Shown here: piece by piece, positions 9,382 to 18,040 of the stretch
Layout: each line of letters starts with the position of its first letter
Position numbering within the stretch: the first letter of the stretch is position 1
From: Ruegeria sp. R13_0
GTDB taxonomy: Bacteria; Pseudomonadota; Alphaproteobacteria; Rhodobacterales; Rhodobacteraceae
DNA length: 64,000 bases
Direction of reading: 5' to 3'
Assembly: GCF_017743995.1 (NCBI RefSeq)
Contig: NZ_JAGHRB010000011.1
Location: 62,001-126,000 of the forward strand
The notes under the pieces: generated by a model
The model's database searches: none
Seen by the model: only the letters and a program-made list of their open reading frames with translations
What the model was told of the DNA's origin: nothing
Made by a program: the position numbers and the translations under genes

Positions 9382-9888
9382 TTACCCCAAGGTTGAACCG
9401 GTCAACACCGTCACCGCGCGGCGGTTTTTGGAATAGCAATCCTCGGTGCTGCAAATCTCGATCGGGCGTTCTTTTCCGAAGCTGACCGTCGTCAGACGAT
9501 TGCCTGCGACCCCACGCGAAATCAGGTATTCACGCGCCGCATTGGCCCGACGTGCGCCCAGCGCAAGGTTGTATTCCCGCGTGCCCTGCTCATCCGCGTG
9601 ACCTTCTATGGTTGCCACGTAGTCCGGGTTGGCCAGCAGCCATTCCGCCTGCCCTTGCAAAACGGTCTGCGCCTGCGGCGACAGGGTGGACTGATCAACC
9701 GCGAACAGAACACGATCCCCGACTGTCTGCTGGAAATACGCAGGCGAGCGCGGATCACTAGGTGAGCCAGCGACAATCGAGCCGCTACCACCAGCGCCGC
9801 TGCCACCCAAAGCCGAAGGATCATTGTTGGTACAAGCCGCGACCACGCTCAGCGCGCCCAAGGCCAAGATTTTGCCCAATACGTTCAT
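9382..9888 (-). CDS. pal: peptidoglycan-associated lipoprotein Pal
   Basis: Pal is an outer-membrane lipoprotein that binds peptidoglycan and TolB. The 168-residue protein has a lipoprotein signal with the lipobox VVAAC, giving Cys19 as the lipidated residue. An OmpA-like peptidoglycan-binding domain follows (about 60-165), with the EGHADEQGTREYNLALGARR signature. The C-terminal CSTEDCYSKNRRAVTV segment contains two cysteines, common in alphaproteobacterial Pal. It lies 84 bp downstream of tolB on the same strand. Confidence 0.96.
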   Translation of the reverse strand: MNVLGKILALGALSVVAACTNNDPSALGGSGAGGSGSIVAGSPSDPRSPAYFQQTVGDRVLFAVDQSTLSPQAQTVLQGQAEWLLANPDYVATIEGHADEQGTREYNLALGARRANAAREYLISRGVAGNRLTTVSFGKERPIEICSTEDCYSKNRRAVTVLTGSTLG

Positions 9889-9972
9889 CTCAAGTGCCTC
9901 GTTGTTTTGTTTGTTGCCGCCTGTCTATCACAGCGACTGTTTCTTGTGAACTTTGCCGCGCCATGGCGGCGA

Positions 9973-11292
9973 TCAATTCTGTAGTGGTCCCCAGGACGGG
10001 TCGCTGCCGCCATCCGGCGTCCGCACAGGACGCAGGTTCCGACCCGAGATATCCACGGAATAGAGCGTCGCCCGACCGCTTGCACCCTGTGTTTCGCGGG
10101 TGAACATGATGACGCGGCCGTTTGGCGACCAGGTCGGACCTTCGTCGAGGAAGGACGATGTCAGCAGGCGTTCCTCACTGCCATCGGTGCGCATCACTCC
10201 GATGTGGAAGCGGCCTTTGTTCTGCTTGGTGAAGGCAATCAGATCACCACGCGGCGACCAGACCGGCGTACCATACCGTCCCTGACCAAAGCTGATCCGC
10301 GTCGCTTCGCCCCCGTTTGCCGCCATCACATATAGCTGCGGCGTGCCTGAACGGTCGCTTTCAAACACGATCTGGCTGCCATCCGGCGAATAGCTGGGCG
10401 CGGTTTCGATCGCAGGCGTGTTGGTCAGGCGGGTGCTTTGGCCTGAGGCCAGATCCATCCGCCACAGATCGGTGTTTCCACCCTGAATCAGCGAATACAC
10501 AATCGACCGCCCGTCCGGCGAAAAACGCGGAGAAAAGCTCATGGTGCCGTCCTGGGTCCGCAGCTCGCGCCGCTGCACACGACCGACATCCAGAATGTAG
10601 ATCCGCGGGCTACCGCTTTCATAACTGGTATAGAGCAGTTGCTCGCCGGTCGGGGAAAAGCGCGGGGCCAGAACGATGGCCGCGCTATCCGTCATGTATT
10701 GAACATTGGCCCCGTCATAGTCCATGATTGCCAATCGCTTGAGGCGCTGATCCTTGGGGCCACTTTCTGACACGAACGCAACGCGGCTATCGAAATAGGC
10801 GCCTTCACCGGTGATCCGGCTGTAAACCTGATCGGCAACCTTATGCGCCATGCGCCGCCAGCCATCTGTGGTGCCCGCCAACTGCAGGCCGTTTCCAAGC
10901 TCTTGCCCCGAGAACACGTCCCAGACCCGGAACCGAACCGTCAGCCGCTTGCCCGAGACATTCACCGCCCCGGTCACCAAAGCCTGCGCGTTGATCGCTT
11001 TCCAATCGGCAAACTGGACCGGAGCATCAAAGCTGCTGACCCGGCTGATAAACGCGTCCGAGGAGATTTCGCGGAACAACCCCGTTCCGGTCAGATCCGC
11101 CGCAACGACACGCGAGATATCGTTGGCGAACTGCGTCGCTGCCGGGCCGTCGGGCACGAAGTTGGGAACTGCAAAGGGCATCGGCTCGATGATGCCTTCG
11201 TCGATTTCCAACCGCAGGGGGCTGTTCTGAGCGTAAACCGGGGCCGACACCAGGGTCAGCCCAAGAAAGAGGCTGGTCAGAAGTTTCATCAT
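9973..11292 (-). CDS. tolB: Tol-Pal system beta-propeller protein TolB
   Basis: TolB is a periplasmic protein that links the inner-membrane TolQRA motor to Pal. The 439-residue product has a signal peptide (cleavage near VYAQ, residue 21), an N-terminal anticodon-binding-like domain and a six-bladed WD40-like propeller visible as repeated '[12 protein letters not shown]' and '[13 protein letters not shown]' type units from about residue 195 onward. The ATG overlaps the tolA stop codon by 4 bp, indicating translational coupling. A second in-frame ATG follows directly. Confidence 0.96.
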   Translation of the reverse strand: MMKLLTSLFLGLTLVSAPVYAQNSPLRLEIDEGIIEPMPFAVPNFVPDGPAATQFANDISRVVAADLTGTGLFREISSDAFISRVSSFDAPVQFADWKAINAQALVTGAVNVSGKRLTVRFRVWDVFSGQELGNGLQLAGTTDGWRRMAHKVADQVYSRITGEGAYFDSRVAFVSESGPKDQRLKRLAIMDYDGANVQYMTDSAAIVLAPRFSPTGEQLLYTSYESGSPRIYILDVGRVQRRELRTQDGTMSFSPRFSPDGRSIVYSLIQGGNTDLWRMDLASGQSTRLTNTPAIETAPSYSPDGSQIVFESDRSGTPQLYVMAANGGEATRISFGQGRYGTPVWSPRGDLIAFTKQNKGRFHIGVMRTDGSEERLLTSSFLDEGPTWSPNGRVIMFTRETQGASGRATLYSVDISGRNLRPVRTPDGGSDPSWGPLQN

Positions 11293-12386
11293 TTGATCCG
11301 CATCCTCTCGGGATTGAATGTAATCTCAATATCCTGCCAGTGATCGTATTTGTCAGCAGGCAGATCATATCCACGCGCGCCACAGCGCAAAATTGCGCGC
11401 CGGGCCGCCTGATAGGCTTGATTTTCGGCTCCCGTTGCGCCGCCAGAGCTATTCAGCAAACGAATACTCTCGCTGATAATCGTGCCATCACGATTGAGCG
11501 AGAACGCAACCGTCACCACCACGTTCAGCGCATCGGTCGACAGCGATCCGACATTCCAGCACCGCGAGACCGCAACGCGCATCGCGTCTTTTTCACCGCT
11601 GGTGAGCGGTGGGCCGGAGGGTTCCGTTCCACCCGCCAATGCTTCGGACAACGCGTCATTGATGGCGTCGCTATTGTCCGGCGCAGGCGTGGGCGTTTCC
11701 GGGGCCGGTTCGGGGGTTTCTGCAACCTCAGGCGCGGGTTCAGGACGGTTGGGCCGCACACGCGGACGCGGAGAGGTCAGAGGCGCTGGCTCGTTTGTCT
11801 CTTCGGCCTCGGTCACGATCTCGGGCGCGGCTTCTTCCGGAGCCGTCTGATCCTGTTGCTCTTGCTGCGTCTCAGCGCCTTCGTCCAAGGAAACCGGGGG
11901 CGTTTCCACCTCGTCCGGTTCAGCCTCAGGCGGAGGCGGCGCGATGGCCTCGGGGGCGACACGTTCAGCCGGGCTGGGTTGCGCTTCAGGCCCCGGCGGC
12001 ACCGGCAAGGCGGCCGTTTCCGGTTCCGTCAACGTCGGAGGTTCTTCGGGCAACTCAGGCTCAGGCGGAACCTCGACCGTTTCGGGGACAGTCTCGGGCT
12101 CCGGCTCTGCGGGCGTCACGGGCTCCGGGCGCGGCTGTTCTTCCGGTGTCACCTCAGGGGTGCTGACCTCAGGTTCCGGCGCGTCGGGTTGTTCCAGAGT
12201 GCCCGGAGACTCCGGCAGCTCAGGTGCATCGCGCTGCGCCGTGAGCGCTGCGAATTGCTCAGCCGAAATCACGGAAACATCCTGCACTTGCGTCGGCAGC
12301 GGCTCGGATCGGAAGGTGCCGCCGAACAACGCCCAGCCGATCAGGCTGACATGCGCAATCGCTGAAATCTTGGTGCCGGTATCCAC
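11289..12386 (-). CDS. tolA: TolA-like envelope protein with Pro/Glu-rich linker
   Basis: TolA is the inner-membrane protein that spans the periplasm and transmits energy from TolQR. The 365-residue protein has one N-terminal membrane helix (about 7-23), a long Pro/Glu-rich linker (about 55-255, runs such as [20 protein letters not shown]) and a C-terminal globular domain with [10 protein letters not shown] and [14 protein letters not shown], as in TolA/TonB domain III. The start is GTG at 12386, 15 bp after tolR. E. coli TolA has an Ala/Lys helical linker instead; a Pro/Glu linker is common in Rhodobacterales. Identity rests on the C-terminal domain and gene order. Confidence 0.9.
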   Translation of the reverse strand: MDTGTKISAIAHVSLIGWALFGGTFRSEPLPTQVQDVSVISAEQFAALTAQRDAPELPESPGTLEQPDAPEPEVSTPEVTPEEQPRPEPVTPAEPEPETVPETVEVPPEPELPEEPPTLTEPETAALPVPPGPEAQPSPAERVAPEAIAPPPPEAEPDEVETPPVSLDEGAETQQEQQDQTAPEEAAPEIVTEAEETNEPAPLTSPRPRVRPNRPEPAPEVAETPEPAPETPTPAPDNSDAINDALSEALAGGTEPSGPPLTSGEKDAMRVAVSRCWNVGSLSTDALNVVVTVAFSLNRDGTIISESIRLLNSSGGATGAENQAYQAARRAILRCGARGYDLPADKYDHWQDIEITFNPERMRIK

Positions 12387-12401
12387 CGCGCGACCCCACC
12401 T

Positions 12402-12872
12402 TTACCCATCGTCCAGCGTCGGCCCGCCGGTATCCGTCACCAGACCCACATTCGAAAACCCGCCCGCATTCAACGCGCCCATCACCTGCATCACCTGGGC
12501 GTAGGGGATCGCCCCATCCGCCCGCAGGAAGACACGGTCACTGCTGCGCTCTGCCGCGATGGCGCGCAAGCGTCCAATCAGCTCGTCGCGCGCGATATCC
12601 GTAGTCTGGATCTGAACACGGCCATCGGCGGTCAGCGTGACGGTCAGCGGTTCCTCACTATCGCCGGGCAAAGCGCTTGCGGCAGTCTTGGGCAGATCGA
12701 CCGGCACACCAACGGTCAGCAGAGGTGCTGCGACCATGAAGATGATCAACAACACCAACATGACGTCGACAAAAGGCGTTACGTTGATCTCAGCCATCGG
12801 CTGGGCGCGACCGCGCCGCCGTCCGCGCCTGCGTCCGTTCCCGCCCGAGCTTTGCTGAACCGCTGCCCCCAT
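12402..12872 (-). CDS. tolR: biopolymer transporter TolR (ExbD family)
   Basis: TolR is part of the proton-driven TolQR motor. The 156-residue protein has a basic N-terminus (GRRRGRRRGR), then one membrane helix, VDVMLVLLIIFMVAAPLL, containing the essential proton-relay Asp36. A periplasmic domain with DGAIPYAQVMQVM at its end follows. It starts 3 bp after the tolQ stop and precedes tolA by 15 bp. The product is slightly longer than E. coli TolR (142) because of the basic extension. Confidence 0.96.
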   Translation of the reverse strand: MGAAVQQSSGGNGRRRGRRRGRAQPMAEINVTPFVDVMLVLLIIFMVAAPLLTVGVPVDLPKTAASALPGDSEEPLTVTLTADGRVQIQTTDIARDELIGRLRAIAAERSSDRVFLRADGAIPYAQVMQVMGALNAGGFSNVGLVTDTGGPTLDDG

Positions 12873-12875
12873 CGC

Positions 12876-13571
12876 TTAGCTGTCCAACTGGCGCGACAGA
12901 ATGGTGGCGAACTCATCGGCAAAGGCCTCATAGCCTCCAACGATCCGGTCACTATCCGCGCTGAGCTTATTGTAGAAAATCACTGCCGGGATCGCGGCCA
13001 GCAGGCCAAGACCAGTGGCCAACAGCGCCTCGGCAATGCCGGGCGCCACAACGGCGAGGTTCGTATTCTGCTGCTCGGCAATCTCGATAAAGGCGTTCAT
13101 GATGCCCCAGACCGTACCGAACAGACCAATGAACGGCGCGGTTGAGCCGACAGTCGCCAGGATCGGCAGACCTTTCTGCAGTGTCTCCGCCTCCTTCGCG
13201 ATGGCCACATCCATCGACCGGTCAATCCGAGCCGTCGCCCCGGCGATCAGCCCACCATCGGTGCGATGCGACCTGCGCCATTCGATCATGCCGGCCGCAA
13301 ATATCTTCTCGGAACTGCCATCGGGCTGCGAGCCGATCTGCTCGAACAACTCATCCAGAGGGTTGCCAGACCAGAAGCTCTCATCAAACTTCTGCGCTTC
13401 ACGCCGGGCGGCGCGATAGTTGATGAGTTTCTGGATGATGATGCCCCAAGACCAGATCGACGCCGCGATCAGCATCAGCATCACCAGTTTTACGATAAAG
13501 GTCGCGCGGGCATACAGCCCCCACATGGAGAAATCGATCTCCTGCGCCAGCGCCAGCGTTTCAGCTTCCAT
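12876..13571 (-). CDS. tolQ: Tol-Pal system motor protein TolQ (ExbB family)
   Basis: TolQ forms the inner-membrane channel complex with TolR. From ATG 13571 the product is 231 residues with three membrane helices; the family motif VGSTAPFIGLFGTVWGIMNAF and the later GIAEALLATGLGLLAAIPAVI are clear. A GCAGG sequence precedes this start; an open frame 17 codons longer is Lys/Gln-rich and unlike the family. It is the first gene of tolQRAB-pal-cpoB, and ybgC lies 107 bp upstream on the same strand. Confidence 0.95.
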   Translation of the reverse strand: MEAETLALAQEIDFSMWGLYARATFIVKLVMLMLIAASIWSWGIIIQKLINYRAARREAQKFDESFWSGNPLDELFEQIGSQPDGSSEKIFAAGMIEWRRSHRTDGGLIAGATARIDRSMDVAIAKEAETLQKGLPILATVGSTAPFIGLFGTVWGIMNAFIEIAEQQNTNLAVVAPGIAEALLATGLGLLAAIPAVIFYNKLSADSDRIVGGYEAFADEFATILSRQLDS

Positions 13572-13678
13572 GAACCTGCTCTTTTTTGCCTGATGGCCGT
13601 TTGTTTGGCCTTGTTTTGCCAAACGCTAACGCAGTTGGGGTTGAAAAGCCAACAGAACCACCCCGGGCTGCGAAAATG

Positions 13679-14062
13679 TTACATCAATGCGCGAATCTCT
13701 GCCGGAAGGCGGATCGGTTTGCCGTCTTTGTTGATGCACACCGCTGTAACCGAGGCACGAAAAATATCGGTCTCACCCCGTTTCACCAGTTGCGCCATGG
13801 TCAGGCGCACGCCGGAAATCTCGGTCACTTCTGTTTCGACGATCAATTCGTCATCAAACTTGGCGGGAGACAGGTAGTCCGCCTCGACCCGCCGTACGAC
13901 CCAAACGATCCCCTCATCCCGCATGGCGTTCTGGTCATTGCCCAAACGGCGCACCCAGTCCGAGCGCGCACGTTCGATGTAGCGCAGATAGTTCGCGTGA
14001 TAGACGACACCGCCCATATCGGTATCCTCATAGTAAACGCGAACCGGAAATATGTGCTTCAT
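13679..14062 (-). CDS. ybgC: Tol-Pal-associated acyl-CoA thioesterase YbgC
   Basis: This is a 127-residue hot-dog thioesterase. The catalytic motif YYEDTDMGGVVYHANYLRY is at residues 10-28 with Asp15 and His22, followed by ERARSDWVRRLG. YbgC proteins hydrolyse short- or long-chain acyl thioesters and are linked genetically to the Tol system, possibly through phospholipid metabolism. The ATG overlaps the stop codon of the upstream unknown gene by 4 bp, so the two are probably co-translated. Confidence 0.95.
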   Translation of the reverse strand: MKHIFPVRVYYEDTDMGGVVYHANYLRYIERARSDWVRRLGNDQNAMRDEGIVWVVRRVEADYLSPAKFDDELIVETEVTEISGVRLTMAQLVKRGETDIFRASVTAVCINKDGKPIRLPAEIRALM

Positions 14063-14682
14063 TGCGGCGGCTCCAACCGGGCAAACAGCCGCAACGCGTG
14101 CGAGGCATCCTGCGCCGCCCCCGGCAAGATCGGATCGTAAGCGGCCCGGATCAGGCCCGCAATATCCGGGCGCAGAATCGTCGCCTCGCCCGCCACAGCC
14201 AGAGGCGATTGTTTTCGAAACGCCTTATCCGACCAGAGCAGAATGGTCTGCACCACTTGACTGAGCGCCAGAGTCTCGGCCGGGACTTTGGATAGTTCTT
14301 TATCCATGCGCAGGAATACGAAGGCCGCGCGGATCGCGCCGTCTTCTTCGAACCGGAAGATGCGGTACTGATTGGCATCCGCCGCGACCAGACGCTCAAC
14401 CAAAGGCGCAAGATCGGGGATAAGGCGATCCAGATCCGGGACCTCCAGCAGTTCCTGCCAGTCGCGGAAGAAAAAGACCATGCAATTGGCGCCGAGTTCA
14501 GGGTCCGTTTCGGCCATCTTGTGACCGGCCAGCGTCACCACGGCCTCGAACGCGCCTTTGACGGTTGCCAGCGTCTCATCCTCGACACCGAAAACGATCG
14601 GTACGATAGGGCGACCCCACCGCGCAAACAAGAACTCTCCGCTTTCGCGCGTAAACAGCGCCTCGATCTCGTCCGGTGTCAC
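14059..14682 (-). CDS. conserved protein of unknown function between ybgC and ruvB
   Basis: I do not recognise a named family. The 207-residue protein is soluble, rich in acidic residues, without signal peptide or membrane segment. Features are an N-terminal FLFARWGRPIVPIVFGVEDE strand pattern, an MVFFFRDWQELLEVPDLD segment and a long helical C-terminal half. Coding is convincing: codon use matches its neighbours, and it overlaps ybgC by 4 bp with ATGA coupling. The location between tol and ruv genes suggests it is a standard part of this cluster in Rhodobacterales. Possible roles in the envelope or in DNA repair are both guesses. Confidence 0.75.
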   Translation of the reverse strand: MTPDEIEALFTRESGEFLFARWGRPIVPIVFGVEDETLATVKGAFEAVVTLAGHKMAETDPELGANCMVFFFRDWQELLEVPDLDRLIPDLAPLVERLVAADANQYRIFRFEEDGAIRAAFVFLRMDKELSKVPAETLALSQVVQTILLWSDKAFRKQSPLAVAGEATILRPDIAGLIRAAYDPILPGAAQDASHALRLFARLEPPQ

Positions 14683-14693
14683 GCCCAGCCTTT

Positions 14694-14732
14694 CATCTTT
14701 TCAAAAATACTCTCGCCGAAGGCATAAAATCC
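14694..14732. repeat. degenerate dispersed-repeat relative upstream of the ybgC-side gene
   Basis: The 63-bp gap between ruvB and the unknown gene contains CTTTTCAAAAATACTCTCG followed by CCGAAGGC and AAAA. It resembles the better copies at 26899-26947 and 59008-59056 in the core 'TTCAAAAATACnC', but the GCGAGGC hairpin is replaced by a weaker one. It is probably a diverged member of the same intergenic repeat family. Confidence 0.35.
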
Positions 14733-14745
14733 CTCAGCGCCAGCT

Positions 14746-15765
14746 TCAACCAAACAGATCGCTTTGACCTTTTGGTGCAGCCATCCCCAAATGCGTCCAC
14801 GCCTTTTGCGCCAGCATCCGCCCGCGTGGCGTGCGTTGGATCAATCCCTGCTGCAGCAAATATGGCTCGATCACTTCCTCAAGTGAGTCGCGACTTTCCG
14901 ACAAGGCCGCCGACATCGTCTCAATCCCAACCGGACCACCGCCATAATTCTCAGCGACCAGTTTCAGATAACGGCGGTCTGCACCGTCCAACCCGAGATG
15001 ATCCACACCCAAGCGGGTCAGCGCGCCATCGGCCAATTCGCGCGTAATCCGCCCGTCGCCTTCGACGATTGCAAAGTCCACCACGCGCCTCAGCAAACGG
15101 CCTGCGATCCGAGGCGTCCCTCGCGACCTGCGCGCAATTTCACGCGCGCCGTCGTCGTCTGCTGGCGCGCCCAGCTTGCGCGCGTTGCGGGTGACAATCT
15201 CGTGCAACTCATCGACCGTGTAGAATTGCAACCGGGTCGGGATACCAAAACGGTCGCGCAGCGGCGTGGTCAGCAGACCCATCCGCGTAGTGGCTCCGAC
15301 CAGCGTAAACGGCTGCAATTCAATCCGAACGGTTCGCGCTGCTGGACCTTCGCCAATCACCAAATCCAGCTCAAAATCTTCCATCGCAGGATAGAGAACT
15401 TCCTCGACCGCCGGGTTTAAGCGATGGATTTCGTCGATAAATAACACATCCCGCGCTTCCAGATTGGTCAGGATCGCCGCCAGGTCGCCCGCCTTGGCAA
15501 GAACCGGACCAGAGGTCATACGGAAATTCACGCCCAACTCGCGCGCCATGATCTGCGCCAACGTGGTTTTCCCCAAACCCGGAGGACCATGGAACAGCGT
15601 ATGATCCATCGCCTCGCCGCGCTGCTTGGCGGATTGGATGAAGATGCGCAGGTTTGCACGCGCCTCGGCCTGACCGATGAACTCATCCAGCCCCTGCGGG
15701 CGTAGGGCGCGGTCATTGTCCTCGGGCAGAGGGTCTGGCCGCAACGTGGGATCAGCGTCTACCAT
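14746..15765 (-). CDS. ruvB: Holliday junction branch migration helicase RuvB
   Basis: RuvB is the AAA+ motor that drives Holliday-junction branch migration with RuvA. The 339-residue product is the usual length. Walker A GPPGLGKT is at residues 60-67, Walker [10 protein letters not shown] follows near 110, then the [10 protein letters not shown] sensor region, the arginine finger region [11 protein letters not shown] and the C-terminal winged helix with TPRGRML. It lies 4 bp downstream of ruvA. Confidence 0.97.
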   Translation of the reverse strand: MVDADPTLRPDPLPEDNDRALRPQGLDEFIGQAEARANLRIFIQSAKQRGEAMDHTLFHGPPGLGKTTLAQIMARELGVNFRMTSGPVLAKAGDLAAILTNLEARDVLFIDEIHRLNPAVEEVLYPAMEDFELDLVIGEGPAARTVRIELQPFTLVGATTRMGLLTTPLRDRFGIPTRLQFYTVDELHEIVTRNARKLGAPADDDGAREIARRSRGTPRIAGRLLRRVVDFAIVEGDGRITRELADGALTRLGVDHLGLDGADRRYLKLVAENYGGGPVGIETMSAALSESRDSLEEVIEPYLLQQGLIQRTPRGRMLAQKAWTHLGMAAPKGQSDLFG

Positions 15766-15769
15766 TCAA

Positions 15770-16447
15770 TCACCCTTTCGGAGCCAGCAGCTTGAGCGCC
15801 GCGCGGATCAATTCAGCCTCGCCCGCGTCGGGCAGATTGGCCGCCGCCTCCGCCACCGCCGAGGCCGCCTCGGATGGGCCATATCCCAGATTCGACAAGG
15901 CCGACAACGCCCCCGCCGAGGCCGCCGCCGACCCCGAGGCCGGTTTTGCGGTCCGTTTCGGCGCGGGCTGCGGCTCGACGGTTTCAACAACTTCCAAGGC
16001 GGGGCCGTCCATCGCCTCGGTCACGGTGCCGCCCATCGCCATAACCCCCGGTGCCTTGTCCTTAAGGTCCAGCACGATGCGCTGAGCGGTTTTCGGACCA
16101 ACCCCCTTGGCAGCCTTCACCGCGCCCCAATCGCCCAGAGCAATCGCGCGGCTTACCCCATCCGGCCCTAACGCGCTGAGAATGGCCAGCGAGACCTTGG
16201 CCCCGACGCCCTGAACAGAACACAGCAGTCGATGCCATTCCTTCTCGATCAGGGAGAGAAACCCATAGAGCTGCATCAGGTCCTCACGCACAACCATGTC
16301 AGTATAGATTGAGACCGCCTCACCCACGCCCGGCAACGCAGCCATGGTCCGGTCAGAGCAATAGACGATGTAACCCACGCCCCGCACGTCGATCAGGATG
16401 TGGTCTGCGGCGCGATAGTCCAGACGCCCTGTCAGTTTACCGATCAT
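15770..16447 (-). CDS. ruvA: Holliday junction branch migration protein RuvA
   Basis: RuvA binds the four-way junction and loads RuvB. From ATG 16447 the product has 225 residues, beginning [11 protein letters not shown], with the OB-fold domain, the helix-hairpin-helix region [13 protein letters not shown] and [18 protein letters not shown], an Ala/Pro-rich linker (about 135-175) and a C-terminal UBA-like domain [13 protein letters not shown] that contacts RuvB. Its ATG overlaps the ruvC stop by 4 bp. A longer frame upstream lies inside ruvC and is not used. Confidence 0.96.
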   Translation of the reverse strand: MIGKLTGRLDYRAADHILIDVRGVGYIVYCSDRTMAALPGVGEAVSIYTDMVVREDLMQLYGFLSLIEKEWHRLLCSVQGVGAKVSLAILSALGPDGVSRAIALGDWGAVKAAKGVGPKTAQRIVLDLKDKAPGVMAMGGTVTEAMDGPALEVVETVEPQPAPKRTAKPASGSAAASAGALSALSNLGYGPSEAASAVAEAAANLPDAGEAELIRAALKLLAPKG

Positions 16448-16941
16448 GCCCTCACCTCTTTCACACGCGGCTGTTGTGTCTTGCCGTAATACGCATGACA
16501 GATCGCGATCGCCAATGCATCCGCCGCGTCCGCGCCCTTGGGCAAACACCCTGGCAGCTGCAGCTTGACCATGTGCAGGACCTGCTCTTTCTCGGCATGC
16601 CCTACGCCAACGACGGTTTTCTTGACCCGGTTCGGAGCATATTCCCCAACCGGAAGCCCGGCCTGCGCCAGCGTCAGCAAGGCCACACCCCGCGCTTGAC
16701 CGAGTTTCAGCGTCCCGGCACCGTCCTTGTTCACGAAAGTCTGCTCAATCGCAGCTTGGTCGGGCCTATATTCGGCGATGACCTCGACGATCTGATTGTG
16801 CAGAGACAGCAGCCGCTCGCCCAGATCATCCCCGTCGGATTTGCACAAACCGTTCGAAACGTGGCTCAACCGGCTGCCATTTGATTCGATGACGCCCCAC
16901 CCCAGGGTCCTAAGCCCCGGATCAATGCCCAGAATTCGCAT
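16444..16941 (-). CDS. ruvC: crossover junction endodeoxyribonuclease RuvC
   Basis: RuvC cuts Holliday junctions resolved by RuvAB. From ATG 16941 the product has 165 residues. Catalytic acidic residues are visible: Asp7 in ILGIDPGL, the Glu of [11 protein letters not shown], the HAEKEQV segment and the C-terminal [10 protein letters not shown]. The frame is open for 81 more codons upstream, but that part crosses an AT-rich intergenic region and resembles no RuvC. It is the first gene of ruvCAB. Confidence 0.96.
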   Translation of the reverse strand: MRILGIDPGLRTLGWGVIESNGSRLSHVSNGLCKSDGDDLGERLLSLHNQIVEVIAEYRPDQAAIEQTFVNKDGAGTLKLGQARGVALLTLAQAGLPVGEYAPNRVKKTVVGVGHAEKEQVLHMVKLQLPGCLPKGADAADALAIAICHAYYGKTQQPRVKEVRA

Positions 16942-17273
16942 GCTTCGCCTCAGCCCGCTCGGGTTTTGTGATCTTTTTTCAACGGATAGCACGAAGCGTG
17001 AACATTTTCCAAGCGAATTGACCCTAAGTCTGAAAACGACACCGCCATCCTGCGCGCGACACAAAGGACGGTTTGCGACTTCGAAAAGTCTGAAATCGAC
17101 ACTTTTATGAACCGATTTTAACCATGTTTTTAAGGTGCTTACAGATTCAGAAAGCGTTGCAAAAACTGCATAGGACACATGCAAAAAATGCTATTGCGCG
17201 GGCAAATCCTCGACACTAGATGCCGCTCAGATCGCAAGATCAAATGTTCACACAAACCAGAAGGAAACAGGAT
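16942..17273. other. 332-bp intergenic region between ruvC and the DUF1127 gene
   Basis: This divergent intergenic region is AT-richer than its surroundings. It holds a 17-nt direct repeat (17026-17042 and 17086-17102), a GACTT-CGAA-AAGTC palindrome at 17077-17090, and TTAACCAT at 17118-17125, which matches the half site used by the cell-cycle regulator CtrA. A weak promoter for the plus-strand DUF1127 gene may be TTGCGC (17194) with TAGATG (17217) at 17-bp spacing. No additional gene was seen. Confidence 0.5.
17026..17102. repeat. 17-nt direct repeat, exactly 60 bp apart
   Basis: AAGTCTGAAAACGACAC at 17026-17042 and AAGTCTGAAATCGACAC at 17086-17102 differ at one base. Their starts are 60 bp apart, close to six helical turns, which fits two binding sites of one protein on the same DNA face. 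Each copy contains GTC-N7-GAC, a weak dyad. The sites lie between the divergent ruvC and DUF1127 genes. No known regulator was matched. Confidence 0.45.
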
Positions 17274-17489
17274 ATGGCTGCACTGGACTCGACCCGCATC
17301 GCCACCACTGGCTCATTCGGCCTCGTTGGCCGTATCGGCGCATTTTTCACATCGGTCGCACATGCCGCCGCCGATTGGAACGACGCCCGCGTAACACGCA
17401 ACGTGCTGACCGGTCTGAGCGACCGCGAACTGGATGATATCGGCCTGTGCCGCGGCGACATCGACGCCCTCGCCGACGGCCGCCGGTAA
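17274..17489 (+). CDS. DUF1127 small protein
   Basis: The 71-residue protein ends with the DUF1127 (YjiS-like) pattern: arginine-containing NVLTGLSDRELDDIGLCRGDID. An amphipathic N-terminal part precedes it. DUF1127 proteins are small and basic, often with stress-induced expression. In Rhodobacter sphaeroides the relative CcaF1 binds RNA and affects RNA turnover; the same role here is inference. The start at 17274 follows AAGGAAACAGGAT; an upstream frame of 18 codons is not supported. An anti-Shine-Dalgarno hairpin and a terminator follow directly, an arrangement known for alphaproteobacterial cuckoo RNAs. Confidence 0.85.
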   Translation: MAALDSTRIATTGSFGLVGRIGAFFTSVAHAAADWNDARVTRNVLTGLSDRELDDIGLCRGDIDALADGRR

Positions 17490-17490
17490 G

Positions 17491-17573
17491 ACGCCCCCCT
17501 CACTATACGCCCCTTTCTCCTCCCTGTAGGGGCGCAAAGAAACACCGCGATCCGAAAGGCCGCGGTGTTTTCT
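17491..17573 (+). ncRNA. candidate CcsR/cuckoo-like sRNA downstream of DUF1127
   Basis: Just after the DUF1127 stop a hairpin forms from CGCCCCT (17508-17514) and AGGGGCG (17528-17534). Its loop contains CTCCTCCC (17517-17524), one base short of the CCUCCUCCC loop motif of the Hfq-dependent CcsR/cuckoo sRNAs. A terminator hairpin follows at 17541-17569. In Rhodobacter such RNAs are processed from transcripts that also carry a DUF1127 gene. The gene order, loop motif and terminator are seen directly; that a stable RNA is made is inference. Only one loop is present, whereas family members often have two. Confidence 0.6.
17541..17573. terminator. bidirectional intrinsic terminator
   Basis: AACACCGCG at 17541-17549 pairs with CGCGGTGTT at 17561-17569 around an 11-base loop. 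TTTTCTGTTT follows on the plus strand, ending the DUF1127 and sRNA unit. On the minus strand the stem is followed by TCTTT, so it can also stop transcription of the small membrane-protein gene that ends at 17588. Confidence 0.85.
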
Positions 17574-17587
17574 GTTTCAGCTTGTGC

Positions 17588-17932
17588 TTAGTAAAGCACT
17601 TTGTTGAGCTGAACCGAGAGGAACTGTGAAACCGGGTCGATCTGCATGATCCAGGCGCCTGCCTGTTCGACCTGTGTGCCTTCTTTCAGGCTGTCGATGC
17701 GGTATTGATATCCAGAGGGGCCGAGGCTGGACAAAAGAAACGCTTTAAACGCGAAAACCGCCAGCAGGGTAAACAGCAGAACCTTGGCCGGAACCGCCGA
17801 GCGAACCCTTTGCGGCTTCATCACCACCAAGCCATCTTTGCGCATCGTTGCGCGATAGCCTTTGCTGAGCTTCGAGTGCTTCTTGTTCAGGCGCTGAACG
17901 CGCTGATCAAATTCCAGTTGTTTTCCCGCCAT
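17588..17932 (-). CDS. small single-pass membrane protein of unknown function
   Basis: No named family was recognised. From the ATG at 17932 (MAGKQLEFDQRV) the product has 114 residues: a basic N-terminal half (KKHSKLSKGYRATMRKDG), one strong membrane helix (VLLFTLLAVFAFKAFLLSSL, about 53-72) and a C-terminal domain of about 40 residues, probably periplasmic. An ATG ten codons upstream is possible, but adds a glycine-rich stretch. The gene stands alone between the DUF1127 unit and prmA, and ends at the shared terminator. I see nothing that points to a function. Confidence 0.65.
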   Translation of the reverse strand: MAGKQLEFDQRVQRLNKKHSKLSKGYRATMRKDGLVVMKPQRVRSAVPAKVLLFTLLAVFAFKAFLLSSLGPSGYQYRIDSLKEGTQVEQAGAWIMQIDPVSQFLSVQLNKVLY

Positions 17933-18040
17933 GGCAGCCTCCACAAAACCGCCCCCCATCAAAATGATTAAAAAAGGGTAAGCATAGATTGCGACAAAAA
18001 CGTGGCGCGACTCTAGAAAACTCCTGTAAATGGCCCCGAT

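Noticed and set aside
11540-12220. Pro/Glu-rich low-complexity DNA as a repeat array
   Set aside because: It encodes the TolA linker in frame; periodicity comes from the amino acid bias, not from a DNA repeat family.
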